This document shows positions 51,293-60,448 of a stretch of 64,000 bases of DNA, piece after piece (the first letter of the stretch is position 1; every line of letters starts with the position of its first letter). The notes under the pieces are model-generated. The model searched no databases. It was not told the DNA's origin and saw only the letters and a list, made by a program, of their open reading frames with translations. Origin of the DNA: Acidobacteriota bacterium (GTDB lineage Bacteria; Acidobacteriota; Thermoanaerobaculia; UBA5066); assembly GCA_016716715.1 (NCBI GenBank), contig JADJVE010000019.1, positions 186,001 through 250,000 on the forward strand, written 5' to 3'. A program made the translations under genes and the position numbers.

Positions 51293-54200
51293 CTACCGGA
51301 AGAATCCGTTCACGTCGACGATGAAGTCGACGGTGGCGGCGGAGTTGTTGAAGACCGAGAACGTCGTGCTCGCGTTCGCGAGGGCGACGATCGCATTGTT
51401 CGCCCGTGTGCGACCCGCCCGGAAGCTGATCGAGCTCGTGTTCGGCCGCGAGACGTCCGCGGGGAAGACGACGAGCTCGCCCGGGGCTCCGACGGTCGTG
51501 ACGGTCAGGTTCGCCGAGATCGCGACCGCATCGGCTGGGATGCCGCAGACGCCGGCCACGTCGAACGACCGCGTCGCATTCGGCTGCAAGGGCGGCGCAC
51601 CCAGCGGTCCGGCCTGGTTCCGCGTGTCGAGGACTCGGCAGGGCGGCAACGGATAGAAGAGGCCCGCCGAACCAACGGGAGCGAACGTGGCCGTCACGGT
51701 CGTCGGTCCGTTCACCGTCACCGTCGTCGAGGCGGAGGTCTGGGAAGCGACCGGACCGGTCCATCCGGTGAAGGCGAATCCGGGATTCGGATTCGCCTGG
51801 AGGCTGACGATCGCGCCGGGGTCGTGAACGCCGCCGGACGGGGGCGAGACGGCCCCGCCTGCGGAAGGCGTGGCGGCCGTGAAGAGCTGGTAGGGGGGCA
51901 GGACGTCCTGGGTCGACAGCAGGGCCTCTCCGCTCACGGTCGTCCCGCAGGAGTTCGTGAACGCTGCCCGGTATCTGTCGCCGAGATGTGACGAGGTGAC
52001 CGGGACGATCAACGGGCTGGAGGTCGCGCCGGAGACGTTGCCGAAGGGGCCGCCGTTTCGGCTCACCTGCCACTGGAGCGTCGGTGTCGGCTGTCCGGAC
52101 GCCGCCGCCGCGAAGGTCGCGGTCTGACCGACGGGCAGGATCTGGTCGGCCGGCTGCGCGGTCACCGCCGGTGACGAATCTACCGTGAACGTCGCGGCAT
52201 TCGAGGTCCGCGTCCCCGACGCGTTCGTGAAGACGGCGCGGTACCGGTTGCCGTTCACAGCGGGGGCCGGAGTCACGTTGAGCCCGCCCGAAGTGGCCCC
52301 GGGGATGTCGGTGAACGTCGCCCCGCCGTTCGTGCTGACCTGCCACTGGACCGTCGGTACGGGAAAGCCGTCGGCGGCTGCGCTGAACGACACCTGGTTC
52401 GTCGCGAAGACCCAGGCCGCGCCGGTCCCCCCGTGCACGAGATCGAACGAGCCGGGGCCGCCGACGATCGCCGTCGTTCCATCCGTCGAAAGGGCGACGG
52501 ATGTCCCTTGCTGGGGAGTGAAGAACTCGGGGATCTCCGAACCCGTTCCGACGAGCTTCGATCCCTGCTGGGTCCAGACGCCGAGGCTGCGGCGGAACAC
52601 CCAGACCGCCCCATTGCTTCCGTTGTCAGTGAAGCCGCCGAGGAGTGCGACGTTCCCGTCCCCCGACAGCGCCACGGACATGCCGATGTGCGCATTGCCG
52701 ACCGCTCCCGTGCCGACGAGCTTTGGCCCCTGCTGCGTCCAGACGCCTCCACTGCGCGTCCAGATCCACGCCCCACCGGGGGGGGCCTCGTTCCACGCCC
52801 CGACGAGTGCGGTATTCCCGTCTGAGGAGAGGGCGACGCGGACTCCCTGGTTTCCCGAGAGCGAGGCACCCCAGGAACCGCTCCCGACGAGCTTCAATCC
52901 CTGCTGGGCCCATATCCCGCCGGAGCGCGTGAAGACCCAGGCCGCCCCGACGCCGTCGTTGTCGTAGTAGCCACCTTCGACCAGAGTGTTGCCGTCAGCC
53001 GACAGCGCCACGGAAGTCCCCTGAGCGTCCAGCCCGACCGCGTCGGTTCCCCTGAGGAGCGGGCCCTGCGGGCTCCAGACCCCGCCGCTGCGCGTGAACA
53101 TCCACACCGCTCCATTCCAGCCGCCGCCCCAGCCTCCGCCGACGGCCGCGGTATTCCCGTCGGCCGAGAGGGCAACCGCCCTTCCGAAGACGGGGTTGTT
53201 CGGGCCCATCCCCGCGCCGGTGAGCGGCGGCCCCTGTTGCGTCCAGACCCCTCCGCTGCGGGTCCAAACCCAGGCGGCGAGCCCGAAACTCCCGATCAGC
53301 GCGGTGTTGCCGTCCGCCGAGAGAGCGACCGAGGCGCCCTGGTTGGACGCCGGCCCGCTGGCGACGAGCTTCGGCCCCTGCTGCGTCCAGGAGTCGCCGC
53401 TGCGCGTGAAGACCCAGACGGCTCCGGCTCCATAGCCGTCCTGGTTGCCACCCACGAGCGCCGTGCTCCCGTCGGCCGAGAGGGCGACCGCCCACCCCTG
53501 CGACGGGCCGCCGGAGGATCCGGATCCGATGAGTCTCCCGCCTTGCTGCAGGAACTGCGTCAACGCCCCTTGGGCGGCCTGACCAGCGCAAACCTCAACG
53601 CTTGAAGGCTGCTGGGTGATGTCGGGCGCAGCCGGCGCGGCCGTCACCGTCAGGAGGGCGGCGGTCGTGGCTGCCGTCGAGCAGGCAGACGTGAAGGCGG
53701 CAAAATACCGATTGCCGTTCATCGCCGTCGAGACCGGGAAGGCCAGGGTCGTCGAGGTCGCCCCTGCGATGGCCTCGTAGCTGGCCCCGCCGTCGGTGCT
53801 CACGTACCACCGGGCCGTTGGGGCCGGCGTGCTGGTCGCCGCGGCCGTGAACGTAACCGTCGCCCCCGTGGCGATGGACTGGCTGGCCGGGTTCGTCGTC
53901 ACCGTGGGCGCCGTGGCGACGGACAGCGTGGCTGGATTCGAGGTCGTCGAGCCGAGGGAGCTCGTGAAGACGACGCGGTACTGGTTGCCGTTCACGGAAG
54001 TCGACGCGGGCAGGCTCAGCGTGACGGATGAACCCGAGACGGGCAGCGCGATGTCGGTGAACGATAGTCCGCCGTCCGTGCTGACCTGCCATTGCGCGGT
54101 CATCGCCCGCCAGCTCGCGCCGACAGCCGAGAACGTGACCGGGCCTCCGGAGCACGCGCCTTGGTTCTGTGGCTGCGTCGTCACGGCCGGCGCCGTCGCG

Positions 54201-55513
54201 ACGTAGGCCCAAGCGGCCCCCTTGCCCGAGTGGTGTGGGTCTCCCGGAGGGTCGTCCCATGGACCGCCTACGAACGCCGTCAGGGCGTCCCCCGAGATCG
54301 CCACACGCCAGCCCTGGATGGGGATTCCGATCGAACCCGAGCCGACCAGCTTGGGTCCCTGCTGGCTCCACGACGCGCCGTAGCGGTAGAAGACCCACGC
54401 CGCCCCAACCCCGTTGTTGTCCGACTGACCCCCCACGATCGCGGTGTTTCCGTCCGAGGAGAGCGAGACGGACATCCCCTGGGTCGATGTCCCCGCGTGG
54501 TCCTCTCCCTGGAGCAGGGGCGCTTGCTGGGTCCAGGCGCCGCCGGAGCGGGTGAATACGAAAGCGGCACCCATCTTCGAATCGGTCCCGGGCCCGCCCA
54601 CGAGGGCCGTGTTCCCGTCCGCCGACAGCGCCACAGCCGTGCCGAACGATCCTGTCGAAAATGCGGGCGTACCGGTCAGCTTCGGCCCCTCCTGGGTCCA
54701 GACGCCGCCGGACCGGACCCAGACCCACACCGCACCATGGATCTGTCCGGTGGGGCTCCCGGGGACCGGGTCGTCGTACGGCCCTCCGACGAGCGCCGTG
54801 TTTCCGTCCGCCGACAGCGCCACGGACGCCCCCTGCGCCGACGCTCCCGCCGCACCGGAGCCGACGAGCTTGGGTCCCTGCTGCGTCCAGACGCCGCCGC
54901 TCCTCGAAAAGACCCACGCCGCGCCCGGGTTGCCTTCGAAAGCGAAGTCGTTCGGCCCGTTGTCGTTGACCCCGCCGATGATCGCCGTGTTCCCGTCGGC
55001 CGACAGGGCGACGGAGAATCCCTGTGCGGCTCGACCGACCATCCCGGTACCCACGAGCTTGGGTCCCTGCTCGGTCCAGAGGCTTCCGGTGCGGGTCCAG
55101 ACCTGGGCCGCGCCATAGGCCGCTCCGTTCGGGTCTATTACCCAGCCTACGAGCGCCGTGTTCCCATCGGCCGAGAGCGCGGCCGACCAACCCTGTTGAG
55201 TGCCGACAGCCGGATCGACGAGCTTGGCCTGCTGGGTCCACGCGCCGCCCGACCGGGTCCAGATCCAGACTGCGCCCTGGATGTTGTTGTCCCAGCCGCC
55301 ACCGACGAGGGCGGTGTTTCCATCGGCGGAAAGGGCGACGGCCTGGCCCTGCTGCGCGCCGTCGGGCAGATCTATCGCCCCAGTCCCGACCAGCTTCGGG
55401 CCCTGCTGGATGTACTGCGCCAAGGCGGAAGACTGGAAAGCGCACGCGGCCAGGAGCGTCAGAATCAGGAAGAGAGCTCTCCGGCGGGACTTCGTCGAGG
55501 TCTCAATCATCAT
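51293..55513 (-). CDS. Giant secreted protein: two beta-propellers, Ig-like domains, VDTR domain
   Basis: A 1406-residue exported protein. A signal peptide (ALFLILTLLAACAFQSSALA) is followed by seven propeller repeats of the VALSADGNTALVGG type (about residues 20-425). Ig-like modules follow (AQWQVSTDGGLSFTD, ARWYVSTDGGASYEA). A second block of seven repeats (about 647-1040) interrupts the third Ig-like module, then more Ig-like modules (VQWQVSTNGGATFTD, LQWQVSRNGGPFGN). An InlB-type repeat (AFTGWTGP) and a C-terminal VDTR domain (LPPCRVLDTRN to FIVDVNGFF) close it. Seven repeats of the FG-GAP kind suggest closed seven-bladed propellers. ATG 55513 is chosen as nearest the signal peptide. Likely a surface or adhesion protein; the ligand is unknown. 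Confidence 0.8.
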   Translation of the reverse strand: MMIETSTKSRRRALFLILTLLAACAFQSSALAQYIQQGPKLVGTGAIDLPDGAQQGQAVALSADGNTALVGGGWDNNIQGAVWIWTRSGGAWTQQAKLVDPAVGTQQGWSAALSADGNTALVGWVIDPNGAAYGAAQVWTRTGSLWTEQGPKLVGTGMVGRAAQGFSVALSADGNTAIIGGVNDNGPNDFAFEGNPGAAWVFSRSGGVWTQQGPKLVGSGAAGASAQGASVALSADGNTALVGGPYDDPVPGSPTGQIHGAVWVWVRSGGVWTQEGPKLTGTPAFSTGSFGTAVALSADGNTALVGGPGTDSKMGAAFVFTRSGGAWTQQAPLLQGEDHAGTSTQGMSVSLSSDGNTAIVGGQSDNNGVGAAWVFYRYGASWSQQGPKLVGSGSIGIPIQGWRVAISGDALTAFVGGPWDDPPGDPHHSGKGAAWAYVATAPAVTTQPQNQGACSGGPVTFSAVGASWRAMTAQWQVSTDGGLSFTDIALPVSGSSVTLSLPASTSVNGNQYRVVFTSSLGSTTSNPATLSVATAPTVTTNPASQSIATGATVTFTAAATSTPAPTARWYVSTDGGASYEAIAGATSTTLAFPVSTAMNGNRYFAAFTSACSTAATTAALLTVTAAPAAPDITQQPSSVEVCAGQAAQGALTQFLQQGGRLIGSGSSGGPSQGWAVALSADGSTALVGGNQDGYGAGAVWVFTRSGDSWTQQGPKLVASGPASNQGASVALSADGNTALIGSFGLAAWVWTRSGGVWTQQGPPLTGAGMGPNNPVFGRAVALSADGNTAAVGGGWGGGWNGAVWMFTRSGGVWSPQGPLLRGTDAVGLDAQGTSVALSADGNTLVEGGYYDNDGVGAAWVFTRSGGIWAQQGLKLVGSGSWGASLSGNQGVRVALSSDGNTALVGAWNEAPPGGAWIWTRSGGVWTQQGPKLVGTGAVGNAHIGMSVALSGDGNVALLGGFTDNGSNGAVWVFRRSLGVWTQQGSKLVGTGSEIPEFFTPQQGTSVALSTDGTTAIVGGPGSFDLVHGGTGAAWVFATNQVSFSAAADGFPVPTVQWQVSTNGGATFTDIPGATSGGLNVTPAPAVNGNRYRAVFTNASGTRTSNAATFTVDSSPAVTAQPADQILPVGQTATFAAAASGQPTPTLQWQVSRNGGPFGNVSGATSSPLIVPVTSSHLGDRYRAAFTNSCGTTVSGEALLSTQDVLPPYQLFTAATPSAGGAVSPPSGGVHDPGAIVSLQANPNPGFAFTGWTGPVASQTSASTTVTVNGPTTVTATFAPVGSAGLFYPLPPCRVLDTRNQAGPLGAPPLQPNATRSFDVAGVCGIPADAVAISANLTVTTVGAPGELVVFPADVSRPNTSSISFRAGRTRANNAIVALANASTTFSVFNNSAATVDFIVDVNGFFR
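52395..53578 (-). repeat. Second propeller block, inserted in an Ig-like domain
   Basis: This segment encodes ALTQFLQQGGRLIG and seven VALS.DG repeats. It matches the first block from the signal cleavage region (ALAQYIQQGPKLVG) onward. The Ig-like module on either side (SSVEVCAGQA and VSFSAAADGFPVP) reads as one domain if it is removed. It is read as an internal duplication into a pre-existing domain. Confidence 0.65.
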
Positions 55514-55790
55514 TGGCGATTGGCCCCCACATAGCATACGCGGGGAATCAATCAAGATCGGATCAACGCCGAGCACGGCGCATCAGGGAATTTGTCGAAA
55601 CCTCGATGAAATGGTGGGAAGCGCGGCCCGTCCGGGCTCGCCGCTCCGGCGTCGAGGCCGCCTTCTTCGAGCTTCGCGGCTTCGGCGAGGCTCGAGAGCT
55701 CGGGCAGGGGCTCGCCGTCGCCCGCGTGGATCAGCAGGGGCGCCGAAGAGGCCGTCCGTCCGGCGGGAATGAAGATGGTGAGTGGCGTCA

Positions 55791-55807
55791 GATGAAGCTG
55801 TTCTGAG
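55791..55807 (+). repeat. 17-bp direct repeat, right copy
   Basis: GATGAAGCTGTTCTGAG, identical to the uvrB 3' end at 51244-51260, and placed as if it closed a reading frame ending QMKLF. No other uvrB similarity precedes it. Confidence 0.75.
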
Positions 55808-55835
55808 CCCTTGCGAAAGCGGCGGCCGGGCCCCA

Positions 55836-55850
55836 CACCTTTGAAAGGTG
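55836..55850. promoter_or_regulatory. Perfect inverted repeat before the 1499-residue protein gene
   Basis: CACCTTTGAAAGGTG: 7-bp arms around one base, 36 bp before the ATG. Its AAAGGTG arm is the same as in element copy 1. It is a possible operator or a relative of the dispersed element. Confidence 0.4.
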
Positions 55851-55886
55851 CATCGACGGAAGAGGTGCGCCCCGAGGAGGGCCGCC

Positions 55887-58800
55887 ATGACCGAGTTGCA
55901 GCTTCGCAACCGGCTGCCTTTCATTCTCGTCCTTGCCATGGCCAGCTGCGGGCTCGGCATGCGCCTTCTGGCCCCGGATTTCCGCGGCCCCGCCGCGAGC
56001 CCGAGACCGAGGGCCCTTGCCGCGCCTGAAGCTCCGCGCTCCGGTCCGGCGGTCCCGCTCCTGCAGGAACTGCCACCGGCCGCGTCGAGGGCCGCCCAGG
56101 CACTCGCCGACGTCACCGTCTTCTCGGACGACTTCGAGGGTGCGTTCCCCGGGGGATGGCAGCTCTTCTACACCGGAGGCTCGAACGGAGCGACCGTGTG
56201 GGGCCGCTCGACTTACCGTAAGGCGGGCGGCAGCGCCTCGGCGTGGTGCGCGGGCGGCGGGACGTCGCCGCGGCCGGCGGGAGGGAGCTATGCCCCGAAC
56301 ATGGGCGCCTGGCTCTACTACGGGCCGTTCGACCTCTCCGACGCATCGGACGCGACGATCGAGTTCGACCTGTGGAACGACTGCGAGCCCTCGGCGGCGT
56401 CACCCCCTCCCGACCTGATCACCCTGTACGCGTCGACCGACGACTTCGCGACCAACGAGCGCCAGCAGGGCGTCTACTTCGGCAACACGAACGGCCAGTG
56501 GGCGCACGTCACGAAGAAGATCAGCAGCTTCGACCTCATCGGCGCAGTCGGATCGCGCACCGTGTACCTCGCGTTCATCTTCAACTCGGACGCCGCCACG
56601 CATCTGCGGGAGGGCGCGTACCTCGACAACGTCGTCCTCCGCAAGACGACGGGCGGGGCCGCGTGTTCGCTCGGCTGCACGGCCACCGTTCCGGCCACCG
56701 GGACCTCGGGCCTTCCGGTTGCGTTCGCGGCGTCGGCGACTCCCACGAACTGTGCCGGTGCGCCGGCATTCGCGTGGACGTTCGGCGACGGCGCGACCTC
56801 CTCCGGCCAGAGCCCGTCGCACACGTACGCGAGCGCGGGCGCCTACCCGTGGACGCTGACGGCCAGCGTCGCGGGTGTCACCTGCACGAAGAGCGGCACG
56901 ATCTCGATCGCCGGCCCGCCGCAGGCTTCGAATTCCGCCGCCACGGTCTACTGGCTGCCGGTCGCGAGTCACGCACCCGGGGCGCAGGGTAGCCAATGGC
57001 GGACCGACCTCGGCCTGCTCAACCTCGGAACCGCGGCGGCGAACGTCGTGACCGTGCTGCACGTGCCCGGGAATCCGGTCCAGGGAACGGCCTCGGTGGC
57101 GGCGGGCTCCCAGGGAATCTTCCCGGACGTTGTGGGCCAGCTCGGCTGGACGGGCTCGTGCCCGCTGGAAATCCGCTCCGACCAGCCGCTCTTCGTCACG
57201 TCCCGGACCTACAACCAGGCCCCGGGTGGCACGTTCGGTCAGGACACCGTGGGCATCGAGGAGGGGGCCGGAGCGTTCGCCGGGCAGGTGATGTACCTGC
57301 CGCAGCTCACGGAGAGCGCGTCCTATCGGACGAACATCTCTCTCACGAACACAGGCGAGATCCCGGCGTCGGCGCTCGTGGAGCTGCTCAACGGCTCGGG
57401 GACCAAGCTGGCCGATTACCAGGTCGCCCTGGCGCCCGGGGAGTGGAAGCAGGAGAACCGCCCGTTCCAGGCGCGGGCGGGGCAGAGCGACCTCGGGCGC
57501 GGCTTCGCGCGGGTGAGCGTGCTCTCGGGCTCCGGGATTCTTGCGTCCGCCTCGGTGATCGACAACGTCACGAACGACCCGACGAACGTGCCAATGAAAG
57601 CCGCGCCGCCGTCCGGGAACCTCATCCAGTGGCTGCCCGTGATCTCGCACGCGGCCGGGGCCCAGGGCAGTCAGTGGCGAACCGACGTCGGCCTTCTCAA
57701 CCTCGGCGATTCTTTGGCCACCGTGACCATGCGCCTGCACACGGGCAGCGGAATCCTGTTTGCGGACGAGATCGTCGGCGCTCGCGCCCAGGCAATCGTG
57801 GCGGACGTGGCGAACCGCTTTTCGTTCACCGGCTCGGCGGCGCTCGAGATCTCGGCGGACCAGCCGGTCGTCGTCTCCTCCCGTACGTACAACCTCGGCA
57901 CGGCGGGGACGGTGGGCCAGGACACCGTCGCCTCCATGCCCTCGGGGGGAGCGGCCACCGGTGAGGTGTTCGTGCTGCCGCAACTGATCGAGAACGATTC
58001 CTACCGCACGAACATCGCGCTCACGAACGCCGGGACGATCCCGGCGTCCGCGACGGTCGAGCTGTTCGCGAGCGGCAGCAAGCTCGCCGAGTACGCGGTG
58101 AACCTGGGGCCCGGGGAGTGGAAGCAGGACAACCGTCCGTTTCAGGCGAGAGGCGGGCAATCCGCCATGGCGGCTGGCTACGCAAAGGTCACCGTCACGT
58201 CCGGAGAGGGAGTGATCGCCCTCGCCTCCGTCATCGACAACGCGACGAACGATCCGACGGGCGTGCCCATGAAGATCGTGGGAGCGGGCACGATCACGGG
58301 GACGGTCGTGAGCCTCTCCGGAGCGCCCGTGACCGGCGCGACGGTCGCCGCGGGCGGAAGGACCGCCGTGACGGATGGAGTCGGCGGATTCACGCTCACG
58401 GGGGTGAAGGCCGGTCAGCGCGTCGCGGTCACGGGCGTGAAGAACGGCTGCGTGGGCGCGACCGAGCTCACGACGGTGAGCCGGGGCGCGGTCTCCACGA
58501 TGTCGCTGACCATGGCCGTGCCCGAGGCGACGGGGTCGGTATCGGGCGCGGCCGGGGGCGCGGTCAGCGCGCCGGACGGCGGCCGCGTGACGATTCCGGC
58601 GAACGGGCTGGTGCGCCCGGACGGCTCTGCGTTTACCGGCAGCGCGACGGTCAGCGTCCTCACGCTCGATCCGACGATCGGGGCGGAACTGTCGGCGCTG
58701 CCCGGCGACACGACCGGGGTGACGGCGGCCGGCGCGCGGGTGCCGGTACAGACGTTCGGGGCGGTCGACGTCGGCATGACCGACGGCAGCCAGACGCTCC

Positions 58801-60386
58801 GGCTGGCGCCCGGGAAGACGGCGGGCCTGCGCATTCCGATCCCGGCGGGGCTGCGCGCGACCGCGCCCACTACGATTCCGCTCTGGTGGTTCGACCCTGC
58901 CGATGCCCGGTGGCACGAGCAGGGAACCGGAACCCGTGTGGGCGACACGTACGAGGCGTCCGTGACGCACCTGAGCACGATCAGCTGGGCCGTGCCGGGT
59001 GGCCGTTGCGAAGTCACTGGACGGCTGGTGGACCGGGACGGCAACCCACTCGGATCCGTGGTGCTCTGGCTGACGGGGTCGGGCCGCGGTTTTCAAAGCG
59101 AAATAATCAGTTCCGGGAATGACGGTCGCTTCGCGTTGATGGCGTTTTCGAGCACCACGCACGGACTCGTCGTCTCGATCGGCGGGGACGCCCGCGTGAT
59201 GTCGACGTTCACGGCGTGTGAGAGCGGCGGGACCATGAGTCTCGGCGACATTCCCCTGAACGTGAAGGTGCGTTACCAGATTGCCGGGTTGCTCTACTCC
59301 GACGAGCCTGGGAAGCCGTTCGCGTCGGGCGTCAGAGTTACCGTGCGCGACTTCGCCTCGACATTCGAGGGGGGGGCCTACGCTTTCAGCGAGGTTCCCG
59401 CCGGCATCTATGAGGTGTGGCCGGACAAGCCTGGGTGCACGTTCGCCCCCGCGTCGAGAACCGTGACGGTCCCACCCGACGTATCAAACGCCTTCTTCGT
59501 TGCGCATTGCGCGACGGTGCCCGGCCCGTTCTCGCTTCTGGCGCCCGCGAACGGTACCGTGCTGATGCTCGAACCGACCGACGAGGATTACGCTTTTGTG
59601 CCGCTCCGTTGGCAGGTCTCGCAGGGTGCGACCCTTTACCTGGTCGAAGTCGACAGAGGGGGGGAGCACTATTCCGTCTTTGAAAGTGGAACGCAATTTG
59701 TCTTCTCGGTGAACGAGAGTGGCGAATACAGATGGCGGGTCACCGCCAGAAACGAACTAGGCGAAACGCCGTCGTCGAGCGGCACCTGGTCGTTCATCAC
59801 GCTGCTGCGACCTCCCGCGCAGACCCCAACACCGACACCGACACCGAATCCGACACTGACGCCGACTTGGACTCCGACGCCCGGCAGCACGCTGACACCG
59901 ACCCAGACGCCCACTCGGACGCCGACGACGACCAGAACCACGACGGCGACGGCTACGCCCACCGCGACCCGGACGGGCACCCCGAGTCCGACTCCAACGC
60001 GAACCCCCACCGGATCACCGGGCGGGTTCTCGGGCGCGTGGCACTACCAGCACGACTGCTACCCGACGTCTCCGCCGCCGCACCTGATGGACCTCACGGT
60101 CACCCTGACGGAAGCGAACGGCACCTTCTCGGGGACCTTCCTCTCCCCCAGCGGCTACACCGGCCTGATCGCGGGGACTTACAACGCCGGCAGCGGACAA
60201 GTCCAGGGAACCGTCACGCTGACTGTTACCTCATCGGGGGCTCTCCGTTGGATAGTCACGTTCAGCGCGACGCTGACCGCTTGGGACACGGGGTGGATGG
60301 TCACCCCATGTATCGCCGGAGACTGCCAGAACGTTTGCGGCGGGACGATCGAATGGCCCATGTACGTGCGTCTCACGAAACTCTGA
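55887..60386 (+). CDS. Giant secreted multidomain protein with PKD, duplicated WLPV domains and lipocalin-like end
   Basis: A 1499-residue protein with a short signal or lipoprotein-like start (PFILVLAMASCG). In order: a jelly-roll region (VTVFSDDFEGAFPGGWQLF), a PKD domain (FAWTFGDGATSSGQSPSHTY) and two tandem units of about 230 residues beginning WLPV.SHA.GAQGSQWRTD. A carboxypeptidase-regulatory-like fold (ITGTVVSLSGAPVTGATV) and a ZU5-like segment (VTIPANGLVRPDGSAF) follow. Further such folds, a Fn3-like segment, a Thr-Pro linker (about 1312-1375) and a C-terminal beta-barrel-like domain (GAWHYQHDCY) complete it. GAGGAGGG before ATG 55887 fixes the start. Probably a surface protein; no catalytic motif is seen. 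Confidence 0.78.
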   Translation: MTELQLRNRLPFILVLAMASCGLGMRLLAPDFRGPAASPRPRALAAPEAPRSGPAVPLLQELPPAASRAAQALADVTVFSDDFEGAFPGGWQLFYTGGSNGATVWGRSTYRKAGGSASAWCAGGGTSPRPAGGSYAPNMGAWLYYGPFDLSDASDATIEFDLWNDCEPSAASPPPDLITLYASTDDFATNERQQGVYFGNTNGQWAHVTKKISSFDLIGAVGSRTVYLAFIFNSDAATHLREGAYLDNVVLRKTTGGAACSLGCTATVPATGTSGLPVAFAASATPTNCAGAPAFAWTFGDGATSSGQSPSHTYASAGAYPWTLTASVAGVTCTKSGTISIAGPPQASNSAATVYWLPVASHAPGAQGSQWRTDLGLLNLGTAAANVVTVLHVPGNPVQGTASVAAGSQGIFPDVVGQLGWTGSCPLEIRSDQPLFVTSRTYNQAPGGTFGQDTVGIEEGAGAFAGQVMYLPQLTESASYRTNISLTNTGEIPASALVELLNGSGTKLADYQVALAPGEWKQENRPFQARAGQSDLGRGFARVSVLSGSGILASASVIDNVTNDPTNVPMKAAPPSGNLIQWLPVISHAAGAQGSQWRTDVGLLNLGDSLATVTMRLHTGSGILFADEIVGARAQAIVADVANRFSFTGSAALEISADQPVVVSSRTYNLGTAGTVGQDTVASMPSGGAATGEVFVLPQLIENDSYRTNIALTNAGTIPASATVELFASGSKLAEYAVNLGPGEWKQDNRPFQARGGQSAMAAGYAKVTVTSGEGVIALASVIDNATNDPTGVPMKIVGAGTITGTVVSLSGAPVTGATVAAGGRTAVTDGVGGFTLTGVKAGQRVAVTGVKNGCVGATELTTVSRGAVSTMSLTMAVPEATGSVSGAAGGAVSAPDGGRVTIPANGLVRPDGSAFTGSATVSVLTLDPTIGAELSALPGDTTGVTAAGARVPVQTFGAVDVGMTDGSQTLRLAPGKTAGLRIPIPAGLRATAPTTIPLWWFDPADARWHEQGTGTRVGDTYEASVTHLSTISWAVPGGRCEVTGRLVDRDGNPLGSVVLWLTGSGRGFQSEIISSGNDGRFALMAFSSTTHGLVVSIGGDARVMSTFTACESGGTMSLGDIPLNVKVRYQIAGLLYSDEPGKPFASGVRVTVRDFASTFEGGAYAFSEVPAGIYEVWPDKPGCTFAPASRTVTVPPDVSNAFFVAHCATVPGPFSLLAPANGTVLMLEPTDEDYAFVPLRWQVSQGATLYLVEVDRGGEHYSVFESGTQFVFSVNESGEYRWRVTARNELGETPSSSGTWSFITLLRPPAQTPTPTPTPNPTLTPTWTPTPGSTLTPTQTPTRTPTTTRTTTATATPTATRTGTPSPTPTRTPTGSPGGFSGAWHYQHDCYPTSPPPHLMDLTVTLTEANGTFSGTFLSPSGYTGLIAGTYNAGSGQVQGTVTLTVTSSGALRWIVTFSATLTAWDTGWMVTPCIAGDCQNVCGGTIEWPMYVRLTKL

Positions 60387-60448
60387 GGCGCGACGGCGAC
60401 GCTCGGACTTGACGGGTGGACGGCCCGGCCGACAGAATCGTACAAGAG

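Larger units (their letters stand above)
55514..55886. other. Gap between two giant protein genes
   Basis: 373 bp without a convincing gene. A short minus-strand frame (55552-55836, 94 codons) contains LTIFIPAGRTASSAPLLIHA, which might be a remnant of a hydrolase-like gene but is not supported by codon context or neighbours. The right copy of the 17-bp uvrB-end repeat (55791) and an inverted repeat (55836) lie here. The promoters of both flanking genes must also be here. Confidence 0.5.

Noticed and set aside
55552..55836. Minus-strand 94-codon frame with LTIFIPAGRTASSAPLLIHA
   Set aside because: It might be a hydrolase-like remnant, but no motif, SD or neighbour supports it, so it is only mentioned in the gap entry.
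59675..59700. A TCTTTGAAAGTGGAA stretch as another element copy
   Set aside because: Only the inner palindrome matches, there is no purine tract, and it has no partner nearby.
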